This document shows, one piece after another, positions 12,375-23,972 of a stretch of 64,000 bases of DNA (its first letter is position 1; every line of letters starts with the position of its first letter). Below the pieces are notes generated by a model. That model was not told the origin of the DNA and searched no databases. It saw only the letters and a list, made by a program, of their open reading frames with translations. This DNA is from Nageia nagi. Lineage: Eukaryota > Pinophyta. The translations under genes and the position numbers were made by a program. The DNA is taken from assembly GCA_050084985.1 (NCBI GenBank), contig JBITNC010000002.1:37758001-37822000 (forward strand), given 5' to 3'.

Positions 12375-12650
12375 TGCATATTACTAATGATAGAATTTGA
12401 GACTTACTTCAAAGATAGTATATACTAAACACAGAACTTTAAACTACAGACACCAGTTGAGAAAATGAAATTGTTTAAGACCAGAATTTGAAAGTACTTG
12501 ATGCTGAAGACTGTATACTAATGACAGAATTTGAGACTTACAGTCAAAGATAGCATATTCTTATCACGGAGCTTTCAACTAGAGACACCAGTCCAGAATA
12601 TGAAATTGTTTAAGACCAGAATCGGAAAGTACTTGATGCTGAAGACTACG
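12375..12650 (+). repeat. Tandem duplication, period 134 bp, two copies
   Basis: The block beginning CTAATGATAGAATTTGAGAC at 12384 recurs at 12518 with about ten differences, and shares AATTGTTTAAGACCAGAAT and TACTTGATGCTGAAGACT. An open frame of 103 codons (12531-12842) starts in the second copy but shows no known domain. Confidence 0.8.
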
Positions 12651-14095
12651 GAAATTGCAAAGGGATATCATTGTTTGTTTGTGCAGGAGGATCAGCCCAG
12701 ATTGATGCTATTCTTCATCTCTAAAGTACATTCCTCTTATGTCATCACTGCAGCAGTCCCAGTTTTTGTAGTTCTACATGAAGAAGAGGTTAAGCGTAAG
12801 GAGAGCTGTGCTATCGTGAAGAGGTTGAAAGTTTATTTGTGAGACTGCTTATCCAGAGTTTCCCCTTTCCCAGCTTGTCCATGCGGCTTTTGTGGGCCCA
12901 AAATATTCTCATTCACTTTGAAAGTGCCAAAAACCATTCCAGTGGGGAAGGGATTTGTTGCCCCATCATGTCCAACTTGATTTGTTGTACCCAAATTATA
13001 TTCTCATGAGTATTAGCCCATTTTACATAAAAGTTCATTTTGTGGCAGAAATTTTCTACAGCTTTGTAAACATTCCACTGTCCCTGCGTGGTGCTTGGAT
13101 TGCATTAAATATAAGGCACTGTTGCCATTGGGATTGAGAAGAGCATAAGGATCACAGAGGCCTCATTGCTTAATAATCATAAATGTTTTCCCCTTCTCTT
13201 GCTGAATCTTGCATCCTTCGCCTTTGAAACTGTCACACCTTTGTAAAGAGTGGATAAGATGTATAGTAAAAAGTGATTTTCATGTGACTGTCAAACTCCA
13301 GCAATTCTAGTGTGTGACACTTGGTAAGGATCATAATGCAATCTTGTGCACATGAGGTAATGACAGATTCTAGCCTTGCAGCACATGAAAATCTGCTGGG
13401 TGTTATATTCTCAAGGCGCATTACTTATCCGGATATCCATTGTGTTCAAAGAGAGGTTTTCTGATGTTAAATAATTAATGGTATAACATAGAGAGTACGA
13501 CTGTTGGCATGTCTCTCATTTTACGAATTCCAGTCACCATTTTCGATCTAATAATACAGAAACATGACAAACATTGTTCCATGCTATCTTGATATTCGAT
13601 TTTCCTGTTATCAGTATTTACTACTACAATTGTCATCCACAAAGGACTCTGTCATAACATAAGCGAATTGAAGGATTACTGAAATATAGAGGAAGATGCC
13701 TTAACTTCTTGGGGAGCATAAAATCTTTCTATAGGCTTAAACCAAAGAGGAAGCCTCCAAGATTTTTACATGGACTGCAAAAGATTTTCTCAAATCGAAT
13801 TGTAAAGGATTAAAAAGGTACATGCACCATAAAGTCATGTGAAGTCTTCCTGCCATTACTAAAAACTAAATGACTCCGAAAACTTAAATACCTGAAACTT
13901 CCCGGCAATCAAAAACTTGTATCAAACCAGGTAAGAAATTTTTCGTTGGTGCTAGACTAGGATACAATAACGCTGTTAGAACTAAATCAATTTTTTCTCC
14001 ATGATATCATCTTCCTCAAAAGATAAATGAAAATAGACCATAGCTAAGCATGGATTGCACTCAAGTTTGGTATTTAGTTATGCCAATTAACATAC
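12651..14095. other. Gene-free stretch downstream of the PPR gene
   Basis: No coding domain recognised on either strand. It probably holds the 3' untranslated part and old downstream sequence of the minus-strand PPR gene. Confidence 0.4.
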
Positions 14096-14401
14096 CATAT
14101 AATCTCTACAATTATACAGCCCGTTCTTGAAATGATGGAAGTAGGTTGCACCTTTCATGATGAGTTCCAAATCATAATCTTGGGATTTGAATTTAGTGGC
14201 ACTATGTAGTCATCACATACTCACAGATTGTTTGTGATATGGAGATGGATTTCGAGGGTTGAAATAGTGAACTTCTCTGTTGAAATTGTATAACAGGTGT
14301 CCCTTCATCTCTTCTGCTTCTTATCACTATAAATCTGTGTTGGCCACATAACCTGCATCATTATGTGTTCAATTAATTTCTTCCCCATGGCAAAAATTTC
14401 C
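14096..14401 (-). pseudogene. Relic of a DYW deaminase domain
   Basis: Immediately after the PPR stop codon a +1 shift resumes the expected protein with KEIFAMGKKLIEHI. A second shift gives AGYVANTDL, then three stops, then EAEEMKGHLLYN, all matching the start of DYW domains. After a gap, HSATKF and FHHFKNGLYNCRDYM (ending at 14096) match the domain end, where DYW has become DYM. The middle, including the HSEKLA-type catalytic His/Glu segment, is missing, and the CGDCH zinc-site region is degraded to stops. The domain cannot be made as an enzyme. Confidence 0.8.
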
Positions 14402-16240
14402 TTAAGAATGACTATGCCATCTGTCTCCAACTATAAACACATGAATCTTGCTATTTAACTCAATGAAACTATACCCAGGAGGCTTTATTACACCCCTTGT
14501 TCTCATCATGACTCTGATATTTACTACATCTTCCCACCTGCCAGCTGCAGCATACATATTTGATACCAAAACATAGTATCCTGCATCTTCAGGCTCTAAC
14601 GCAAGAAGGCATTTTGCAACATGCAGTCCTAGCTCAATGTTATTATGTATTCTGCAGGCACCAAGTAGAGCTCCCCACACACCTGAATCAGGCTCAATTG
14701 GCATCCTGTCTATAAAATCTTGTGCCTCCTCGAAATGGCCAGCTCGACCAAGTAGGTCAACCATGCATGCATAATGCTTCAAACTGGGTTTGATAAGATA
14801 ATATTTAGTCATTGCTTCAAAGTAATGCCTGCCCTCATCCACCTTACCTGCATGGCTACATGCATTTAAAACACTTATAAAAGTGACCTCATTCGGTTTC
14901 TTATTTGCTTGTTCCATTTGCAAAAAAAGTGATAGGGCCTCTTCCGCGTATCCATGCAATCCATACACAGCAATCATTGCACTCCATGATACAACATCTC
15001 TGACACACATTCCATTAAATACCCTTCGTGCCATCTTTACACTCCCACATTTAGAATACATATCAATCAGCCCAGTTCCCACACAAACATCCAAATCAAG
15101 CCCAGCCCTAATCACACAACCATGTGTCCCCTTCCCTTGTTGCAGAGCACCCAAATTCCCGCAAGCCACCAGCACACCAACAAAAGTGACACAATTGGGC
15201 CTGACCCCTTGGAACTGCATCCAACTAAAAAGCTGCAAAGCCTCATTCTCACATTCATTACAAACAAACCCCCCAATCATTGCACTCCATGACACCACAT
15301 TTCTCTCAGGCATTTCAACAAACACTTGCAATGCAAACTTCATAAACCCACATTTCGCATACATATCCAAAAGGGCAGTTCCAACAAACACGTTAAACTC
15401 AAATCCCATCCTAATCAAATAGTGATGAAGCCACATACCTTGTTGCAGAGCCCCAAGATCACCACAGGACGAGAGAGCACTCGCAATAGTAACACAATTG
15501 GGCATGATTCCCACTGCTAGCATTTCATTAAGAAGCGCCAGAGCCTCATAGTTATATCCATTTTGCGCATAACCTGCAATCATAGCAGTCCATGAGACAA
15601 CATCTCGCAAAGGCATTTTGTCAAACACTTGGCGTGCATCTTCAACCCTACCACATTTCGCATACATGTCCACAAGTGCAGCACCCACATAAATATCCAA
15701 TTCGAATCCAGCCTGAATTATTTTCTTATGAATCCTCACACCCTCTTGCAAATCAGATAAGCCCGCGCATGCCCTAAGAACAGACGGAAATGTCGAATTG
15801 TTAGGGTTTACAGTTTTGTATCTCATTTGGTGAAACAGATCCAGGGCTTCTAGAAAGAAACCCTCTCTCGAATACATTCTGATCATGGAATTCCATAACC
15901 AGATATCGTCGCTTTGTTCACGAAATTTAACAAACATTAGGCGGGCATTGTGTAGAGTACCAAAGAAAGCATACGCAGATAATAATCTAGTGGCTAAAAA
16001 TCTGTTTTGGGCAAGCCCACAGGTCAGTAAGCGGGCATGGAGTTGCCTCAGTTGCTCAACATTGCTACATATCTGCAATAAAGAAACATACTGGTATTTG
16101 TTATTGTTGTTTTTTTTGTTAATTTTTGGTAAAGATTGTAGCATTGAACTTGTGACTGCCTTAGGGGTTGCAGCAGTAGAATGAGTGATAGAATAAGAGT
16201 GGAATAAGCGGAGGAAACTTTCGGTCGAAACATGGCGCAT
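14402..16240 (-). CDS. PLS-class pentatricopeptide repeat protein, E/E+ C-terminus
   Basis: An intronless 612-codon frame from ATG at 16240 to TAA at 14402. Residues 1-34 are basic and Ser/Thr-rich, fitting an organelle presequence. From about residue 49 to 517 it carries tandem P, L and S repeats, with repeated DVVSWTAMIAGYAQNG, VGTALLDMYAKCG and PNCVTFVGVLxAC motifs. An E motif (about 518-583, VWGALLGACRIHNNIELG) and an E+ start (GYSFIELNSKIHVF) follow. Such proteins bind single-stranded organelle RNA, one base per repeat, and usually guide C-to-U editing. The frame stops at DRWHSHS, where DYW proteins continue with HPQS-type sequence; relic DYW code follows. It may still work with a DYW domain supplied in trans, or may be a recent pseudogene. 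Target unknown. Confidence 0.85.
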   Translation of the reverse strand: MRHVSTESFLRLFHSYSITHSTAATPKAVTSSMLQSLPKINKKNNNNKYQYVSLLQICSNVEQLRQLHARLLTCGLAQNRFLATRLLSAYAFFGTLHNARLMFVKFREQSDDIWLWNSMIRMYSREGFFLEALDLFHQMRYKTVNPNNSTFPSVLRACAGLSDLQEGVRIHKKIIQAGFELDIYVGAALVDMYAKCGRVEDARQVFDKMPLRDVVSWTAMIAGYAQNGYNYEALALLNEMLAVGIMPNCVTIASALSSCGDLGALQQGMWLHHYLIRMGFEFNVFVGTALLDMYAKCGFMKFALQVFVEMPERNVVSWSAMIGGFVCNECENEALQLFSWMQFQGVRPNCVTFVGVLVACGNLGALQQGKGTHGCVIRAGLDLDVCVGTGLIDMYSKCGSVKMARRVFNGMCVRDVVSWSAMIAVYGLHGYAEEALSLFLQMEQANKKPNEVTFISVLNACSHAGKVDEGRHYFEAMTKYYLIKPSLKHYACMVDLLGRAGHFEEAQDFIDRMPIEPDSGVWGALLGACRIHNNIELGLHVAKCLLALEPEDAGYYVLVSNMYAAAGRWEDVVNIRVMMRTRGVIKPPGYSFIELNSKIHVFIVGDRWHSHS

Positions 16241-16309
16241 TTTTGTAGCGCAATGGGTACGCCATTAAAATGGAGCCAACAAGAAGACATTATGACTGCA
16301 AATTGATGA

Positions 16310-16465
16310 AGTCCAATGATATTGGTGCTGTTTGAATCCATGTTTTTTAAGTATGAAGTATTTTTATTAAGAGTTCCCAACACTAGATTTGGATCTCGGT
16401 GTGGGTACTTGCATCTGCTACTGTAGTTATGTTGCTTTTTCATCTTATAAACAATGGATATCTCG
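16310..16465. repeat. Dispersed repeat upstream of the PPR gene, copy 1
   Basis: It shares TGTTTGAATCCAT, AAGTATGAAGTATTTT and GATTTGGATCT with 18985-19115 in the same orientation. It lies about 70 bp upstream of the PPR start codon, so the gene's proximal 5' region contains repeat-derived DNA. Confidence 0.65.
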
Positions 16466-16597
16466 GGTAGATCAAGTTGAAGATTGAAACTTCAAAATAG
16501 GTAAAAAGTTTATCTCTAAAGAGAGTGAGCAATGAAATTTATCAATAAAAAAGATTATGAAAAATAGAGCTTGCGAAAAGTAGTATAAAGAACATTT

Positions 16598-17449
16598 TAA
16601 TGTAATATCAAAAATACTTTTATAATTTTAAAAATATCAAAATTATATTTTAACTTTTTAACAATTGAATGGAATGATAGTCACATGTGGCATGATACTT
16701 TCGGTTTGTATAATTCATGGGTACATGCGATCATATAAAACATTTAAGATCATAAGTGTGGATTTTAGGATTGCTTGCTTCCTAGTTTGATCTTGCGATA
16801 GGGTTGTTTGGCTTTCAAATGAAATGTACACAACCTAATGCAGGCATTGAACATCCAACCATTGAATCGGTTGTTCCTCATTGATATTTTCCTTTTTACC
16901 TTGCTTGTTAGTCATAAAAAATAGGTGGAAGTATTTATCCTACTACTCATATTGGCTTACTCATTAGAGTTTTCAAGTTGAACATACATAGGCTCAAGCT
17001 CATGAAACATATTGATTTGAATTCCTTGACCTTTGCTAATGGAACATAGACGGTTAAGCAAGAACTGCATCCCTCGGTTAGATGATTCTGGATCAAAGAA
17101 ATTATTAGCAATCTTGTGTCTATGCAACGTGAGACGTTGAGAGAGATTCAAGCTCAAAATAATGCCATCCCCATTTTTCTCTAAAATGTTGTTTTGCACC
17201 ATAGAGCACAAAATGGAATAGAAGAGATTAGTCGTGAAGGCATAGAACGTAAAAAATTTCATACTTGTGATCCAAATTTTTTTCGCAGTTGCATGTGCCC
17301 ATCCCAAAGCATATCATGGATTATGCAGATCAAAGGTATCGCACCATGTTCATGGTTTTGATAGATTGAAGTTAACCATCCAGTTGTTAAAAGATAATAA
17401 GGGTAGTTTTGATATTTTTAAATTATAAGGGTATTTTTTATATTACCTT
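16598..17449. mobile_element. Second inverted-repeat (TIR) element
   Basis: The left arm (16598-16673) contains TAATATCAAAAATAC and AAAAATATCAAAA and ends TTTTAACAATTGAATGG. The right arm (17377-17449) is its inverted match, with CCATCCAGTTGTTAAAAG, TTTTGATATTTTTAAATTAT and GTATTTTTTATATTA. Arms are about 75 bp. The inside holds a 116-codon minus-strand frame (16957-17307) without a recognised domain, so the element looks non-autonomous. Its arms differ from the ACCAAAATACC family. Confidence 0.65.
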
Positions 17450-18984
17450 GAAATACAAGGGTATTTTAGATATTTTCACTATAAAAATATATGAATAACT
17501 CTCAAATGCACTCAATAAGAAAATGCATTTTAAAACAAATGGAAGTTATTCACTTTTTGTTGACTATTGGTTGAAGTTGGCAGTATAGATTGTAAAATCT
17601 ATGGGAAGTGATGTTCAAGAAGATACTCTAGTTTAGATCCATAAAATTGACACAAATGGCATGGAGAACTCATTTTCTGACCACATAAGAGTTTGAAGGC
17701 AAAAGAAGATTTTTCTTTGATATTAGTCAAAACTCAAAAAGACTAAAGCGTTATTGGAAAATGAAGGTTGACAAAAAGTTTTTTGATGGAAAATAATCAT
17801 CAATGTAGAATTAAAAGATCAAACACACTTGGAAATTGACTAAGGCATAAAAAGATGTCAAGACCTTAACATGTTAGAGAAATATAAATCTAAGATTTGA
17901 TTCAAGAATAAGAATTGATTGAGCAACAATTACTAAAACCAAGCGGTAACAAACTTTGAGAAATTTTAAGTAGGATGATCATGATCAATTCCATTTGTGG
18001 AAGGTAGTAGAACTCAAAGGAGATATTTCAAATTTTGAAATGTTGTGGCCTCTATCATGTATTAATCAAATATAGCATGCCTTTATCATGTAATGTCTAC
18101 TTTATTTTTTAAGTTTAGGATGTAATGGATGAATATCCTCCATAGCTTACAAATAAGGGTAAACATGATAAGTAAATGGTCAGATCATCAAGCATGTTTG
18201 CCCTCTATATCATTTTTGTAATCTCTTTGTTCATATTAATGAAGATATTATTTATCCATTGTATCAATTTCTTTTTGATGATTGTGATTCTTATGTATGG
18301 ATGTTTGTACATATTACAGATAAAATGTGATCATTAATGTTAATCCTTGAATAAAGGCTAGAATGAGTTAGCTTATGTTCCTAAGTATTCAACATAGTTG
18401 TGGACTCCTTCCATAGGCTTGAGCTTAAGAACTTCTAAACCTTATCCATTTCTAACCTTTAACCTTCACACATTGTCTTTCAATCACATCTGTTCTTTAA
18501 AGAATGGGTTATCGAATGCAAAATTCCCACAATAATAATCCTTTCATGAAACCTCAATTGAAGTAGTTTTTTAGTATGTCTATGGTGCAATTTGGACATA
18601 TTATACTTCTTCAATCAATAATTTCTTTTTTAGCATGCCTAATAGGATAGAGTCCCACAAATCATTTGAATGATGCATCTTCATATGGCTCACTAAGTTT
18701 CTTATTGGTTCTTAGTGGGATGCTCTCCCACTAATGCTTGTTACCTAAATACTTTTACAAGTGCTAGTAGATAACCTACATTCCTTGAATATCTAGTAGG
18801 TTTCTCTTCAAACAACACCAAGATAATTGAATCTAACCAATCATTTTACTCTTAAACTTTCATAGGATCATATGATCCTATTAACAACTACAAAACCATT
18901 ATCTTGACCTAAAATTCTCCATACTATGTAGTCTAATGCTACATATCACACTGAGTGTACTACTGATACAAAGAAAGAGAATAT
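17450..18984. other. Gene-free stretch
   Basis: No domain-bearing frame on either strand. It lies between the second inverted-repeat element and repeat copy 2. Confidence 0.4.
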
Positions 18985-19115
18985 GAAATCATATGGTATT
19001 GGTGTTGTTTGAATCCATATTTTCTAAGTATGAAGTATTTTGGTTCAGGGTCCCAAACACTTGTGCCATGATTTGGATCTTCTTGTTGCTTAATCCTCAA
19101 AGTAATTGTTATCTC
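18985..19115. repeat. Dispersed repeat, copy 2
   Basis: Direct-orientation match to 16310-16465. On the minus strand a TTTGTATCAGTAG sequence follows nearby at about 18965, a weak likeness to an initiator-Met primer site. The pair may therefore be LTR fragments. Confidence 0.55.
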
Positions 19116-19319
19116 ATATTTTTATGTTACATGTGAGAATCATTTGGAATTGGGTAGAGGGTTTTGTAGAATTTAATCTTTAATTTCAATTTTTTTTATT
19201 AAAATAAAAATTATCAAAATGAAAATATATTAGTAAAAGTGTTGAAATGTAGAAATCTAAAAATTATGTATAAATATTATGGTTGTATTCTAGCTTTATT
19301 ATGGACTCTTTACGATTGA

Positions 19320-20500
19320 ACGGAAAATGTTATGGTAATTGATGAATGATAAGGATTAGTAATAGTTAGGGTGATAAATAAATCATGTTAGGTATCTAGA
19401 GTTGTTATTTAGAATAGAATAAATAATATATAGAAGCATCTAGAATATCAATTATCTATGTTATTGTGAAAACTATGTTCCACTTTGTTTTGTAAACTTG
19501 TGTATAAATACCATGTGCCTAAAACTATGGTATACTTCATGTACTTACTTATTTAAAGTTTTCCCTTGGAATAAAATGTCAAGCAATTTTATCTCCCATA
19601 TCCTTTGTATCAAAGCAAGTTCATTCACTTGTAGGTTTTTGCTTTTGAGAGTTTGAAGGAGAATTTTTGATTCTCTAAGATCAATCTGATCTTATAAAGT
19701 GCAAAAAAATAAAAGAAGTAGACCAACCTAACTTTTTAAAAAAATGATGGAGGATGTCAAATAAGGTTGGTTGGATTATTAAGGAATGGTTCAACTCTTT
19801 CTAAGGGAGAATATGATAGTAGTATCATAAAATATAAGGGGTAATAATACCCTTACTAAGCAAACATGAATTGATGATCATTATTTGAAGATATATCATG
19901 ATGTTTTACGTCTATGGGAAAAGAAAATAAAAGAATTAGAGGTAGTAGCAATCACTAAAAGAATGTATCAAATATACAATTTAGTTATAATCAATGTAGA
20001 TAGAGCTTAAAGAGGTTTAACACATTATTGGAATCGTTACAAACAATTATAAAGTTCTATCTAGGATAATAATCATAAGTGATTTTGGAGAGGGGAAGGG
20101 ACAATTATAACACCAAATGGGACTCACAATCCATCAAATAGGTGATTTGTGGTACCTCAAAACCACACTAATACAATCAAATTACATCATTATTAGGTGG
20201 AATATGATGATCGTAGTATCCATAATTGGACACATTAATAACAATAATGTTTCCATTAATGAATGTACAAAGCTACAATTTTGGACTGTTAAAAGAGAAT
20301 GTAATTCATAACATATTGGTGAGAAGACTACTACAATGTTCGCCTTTGCATCGAGGAGGAAATGTAGATAGAAACAACTGGCTATACAAGAGCCTCAATC
20401 AAAGAAGAGGAGAAGGGACTCCCAAGAATAGAGATCAAATATGACTTCAACAATGACAACTTCAACCACAACTATGACTATGACTTCAACAACAACCATA
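19320..20500 (+). mobile_element. Truncated LTR-retrotransposon remnant
   Basis: A candidate LTR end with a TATA-like TGTATAAATACC (about 19501-19512) is followed by TTGTATCAAAGC at about 19606. That differs from the initiator-Met primer site by two bases. Downstream is broken, charged, gag-like sequence including an Asn/Tyr/Asp-rich stretch at about 20440-20500. No RT or integrase motif remains. Confidence 0.4.
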
Positions 20501-23500
20501 AAATCTTAGAGGAATATATAAAGAACATAACAAAATGAGTAGATTTGAAAAGATATGTATAATTCAATTTTAAGCTATCTACAATCTTCAACCATAATCA
20601 TCTTGTGTAATTCTCTGCGCAAATACAAGTTTTGGGTCATTGTATAAAACCCCCTTCAATTTACCTTACCAAGAAAACTTGGACAAATGATTGTAATTTA
20701 TTTAAAATTATATCAATAAAATAAAGGTATCATAAAATATAAAAGATTTTTTTGACTATAAACAAGCTTTGTAACAATAGGATATAAAGTTTAAATTACA
20801 CATTTCACATGAACCAATAATAGGATAATAGTTAAATAGTAAAGAAATAATAGAAAGGTTTTTGATCTTAAGCTAATAGTTTGATCTTAAAAAACTTAAA
20901 GAGTTGAGTAAATAATAATGTTACCATGTAATGTCAATTGAAAAACAATTCATGATAACTATATTAAAAAACATTGACTAATAAAAATCTAAAATATGAT
21001 AAATTCAATAGAACAAAATCTTCAAATATTTGCATTAGTAAATTAAGACATAATTTTTCAATAACGATCATTGTATTATATAATGTTGTTTTTTATGATT
21101 TTTTTTTCTAATTATTAAGAATCCATATGTAAGTGTAACCAACTCACTCAAAATACAAAGTAACAACAAACATACCATCCACTTTTATTCACATGTTTGT
21201 ATGCAATTGCTATTTGACAAGTTTCCCACTCTCTTTAGTTGACCACAATTCCATCTATATTTCCCTTGCATAATTTTCAAATATTCGAATTACCTTTACA
21301 TTCAATTGCATCTATATTTCCATACATAAGTTCCAAATATTCAAGTTAACTTTGCATTAAACAATAATAGCAAAGTTAAAACTTCATTTTATGCATTTGA
21401 GTGATAAATGTTGAAATTCAATTCACATCTTGCATTAAGATAAACTTTTGTATAAAGAAGTTCATTTGGATTTTGTCAAAAATTGAATACCATTTACCAT
21501 AAAAACTCTATGATCATCAATTATTCATAATTGTTCTTATTTATAGGTGCTCACACTTTGAAATCATAGATGAATTATGAAAATAAAAAATGTGTTGCAC
21601 TCAATATGAAAGCCGCCACCCATCTTAGATAACAAAATTATCATTGATAGATACTGCAACACACTAAGTTCCAAACTTATCACATCCTATTTTCAACCAG
21701 AAGAAGCTAGAAACCATAAGCGTCACATAAGCCCTGAAATTTCTGAAAACATCACTCTTTAATGAATTATTAGGATAACTCCTCCAATTGTAACATCAAG
21801 AACTTCTTCTCAACCTCAAATGTATAGGATTTTTACCTCATTTCATAATTGTTATACTTTTGACACTCCTTTTTGTTTATTACACTCTTACACAAGACTT
21901 GCATTAAACACTCCCTTACTCTTATTATATGTATTTTTCTACAATCCCATTGACTATTTTTTAACATCCACAAACATTAATATCAAATTTTAATTTCAGT
22001 TATTGATTTTTCCTTTTCACATTGAAAATGTCCTACAAATCACCAAATAAATCACACATTAATTCCTTACATCAATAACTCAAATCTAATTTACTTCACT
22101 TTAGGGAATAAAATATCAATTCGTTGATAGTGAAGGCCTTAAAAACTTATTTCTCTATAACATGTAAGTCTACAAGCTATCAAAACTAAAATTGAATCCA
22201 AAATTGTAAATATAACCCAGATTACAAGTGAACAAATTTAATATTGACAAATCTAAATCTCAATCACAAAACTGGATCAACAATTCTCGGCAAAAAAATG
22301 CTATGGAAACATCATCATGCATCACCAACAATTGTTTAGATTCTTATATCATTTATTTTAATCTTGCCTTGCCATACTATATCTTATTTATAGTTACATT
22401 TATTACTTAATTATCTAAGAACCTCAATTTATAAACCAATTGTTGTAATCTTATCAAACTAAATGTCATATTTAAAGTTAATATTTATTATTCATTTATT
22501 ATGCACTTAATTAACCCAGGTTTTCCCTTCGTTTTAATTATTCTATAAACGTGGAGAAAAACTCACATTGCAACTTCCCAATAACATTGTAATCAAATAC
22601 TTTGCGGACATGGCTACCAAAATTTCTTCCTCTAAACATTTATTTGTAATCTATTTTTTAATAGAAAAATATTTAAGATGTTATATTGGATGCTCAAAAT
22701 ATTAAAATTCTGCTCCAGATTCAATAAAGATGATCAAATTAAAATAAGGCTGAAGGATACCATGGATACTACAAGAAATGCTTCACAATCTTACAGAATG
22801 GTATTTGGACTATGCAGAATGATCGTGAGATTAACCATGGTGAAAAAAATTTATTTATACAGAACTATTCAACACATGTAAAAAGGTGAATTGAATATAT
22901 ACTACTATTCCCAAGAAGCAGGGAAATAAGGTAGGTAGTCTGCATGCCCCAAAGTCTCAAAAATGCTAAAATGTGGACCACCTTATCTAACATCCAATTA
23001 TGATTCGACAATCCTTCATAGTTCCATCTATTATGAAAAGATTACAGGTTGAAATCCAATCTATTAAGCATGGTAAAAGCATCTTGCAGCCACTACGAAG
23101 TGCCTAAGAAAATTAGTTTAGATATTACATCATACTTCAAGTTCAGGGCAAACCAAACAAATCCTTTGCATGCATTGGAGCTACTTTCTGCTCTCAGGTC
23201 CATATTACTTATTCTTGTTTCTGCTCAGCTTTATACAGCACAATCAAATATGGGCAGCTTTTCCACAAGGAAACAAATCCAGATTTTATGCATTTTTAGC
23301 GTTTTCACAAACTCTTGGTTAGAAAAGGGACAAGAAGTTCCAACATTATTTCAAATTATATGGCACTTGAAAGAAAACAACCTATTGTCTCCATGAAGTG
23401 TTAGTTTGAGACTAGACTAAGTACCATTATTCTAAAGGTTCAGCTTACAAACCTATCATGAAAACCATACTGATTACAAAGATATATAAAGCTAATTTTG

Positions 23501-23800
23501 AGTTCCCAGATTCATGCTGCTGAGGCTCTCTTTTAATAAATATTTGGTTTGATCTACATCCAGGAAATATTTTCGAAAGGAAAACAACCCCTGATTGTCA
23601 CTTCCGTCCATTAAACAAAATTTGACAAAGGCAAGACCATTATGTACTGCACACTAAAAGATTCTCGCATATGAAACATCATAGCTAATCCGTGCACCCT
23701 GAGGAGCCTATTTTGAACATTTAAAACACAATATACAAATTGATACTTAACAAATCATCAATATAAGCTCTTGCCAATGAAGATAACCAAAACAAGCTGG
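20501..23800. other. Gene-free stretch downstream of SURF1
   Basis: AT-rich with only short chance frames (the longest useful one, 23049-23396, has no domain). No LTR, TIR or RNA gene identified. Its right end adjoins the SURF1 3' untranslated region. Confidence 0.4.
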
Positions 23801-23805
23801 GCAAT

Positions 23806-23811
23806 TTTATT
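23806..23811 (-). terminator. SURF1: Candidate poly(A) signal of SURF1
   Basis: AATAAA on the minus strand, about 160 bases after the SURF1 stop codon. Position and sequence fit a plant polyadenylation signal. Confidence 0.5.
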
Positions 23812-23972
23812 ATTAATCTTAATCTTGTTAGAAACAATCATTTAAATACATAAATGATATATTTTTATCTGTAGACAAGGTTTGATGGATCCTACAAACA
23901 ATTGGGTTTGAAGGACATTAAAAGGGATTTCATTCTTTCATTTAATACCAAGTTTTCCAAATCCAACCTGTC

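Noticed and set aside
14883-15422. 179-codon plus-strand frame inside the PPR gene
   Set aside because: It is the reverse shadow of the PPR repeats; its composition follows from the antisense of conserved repeat codons and it has no domain of its own.
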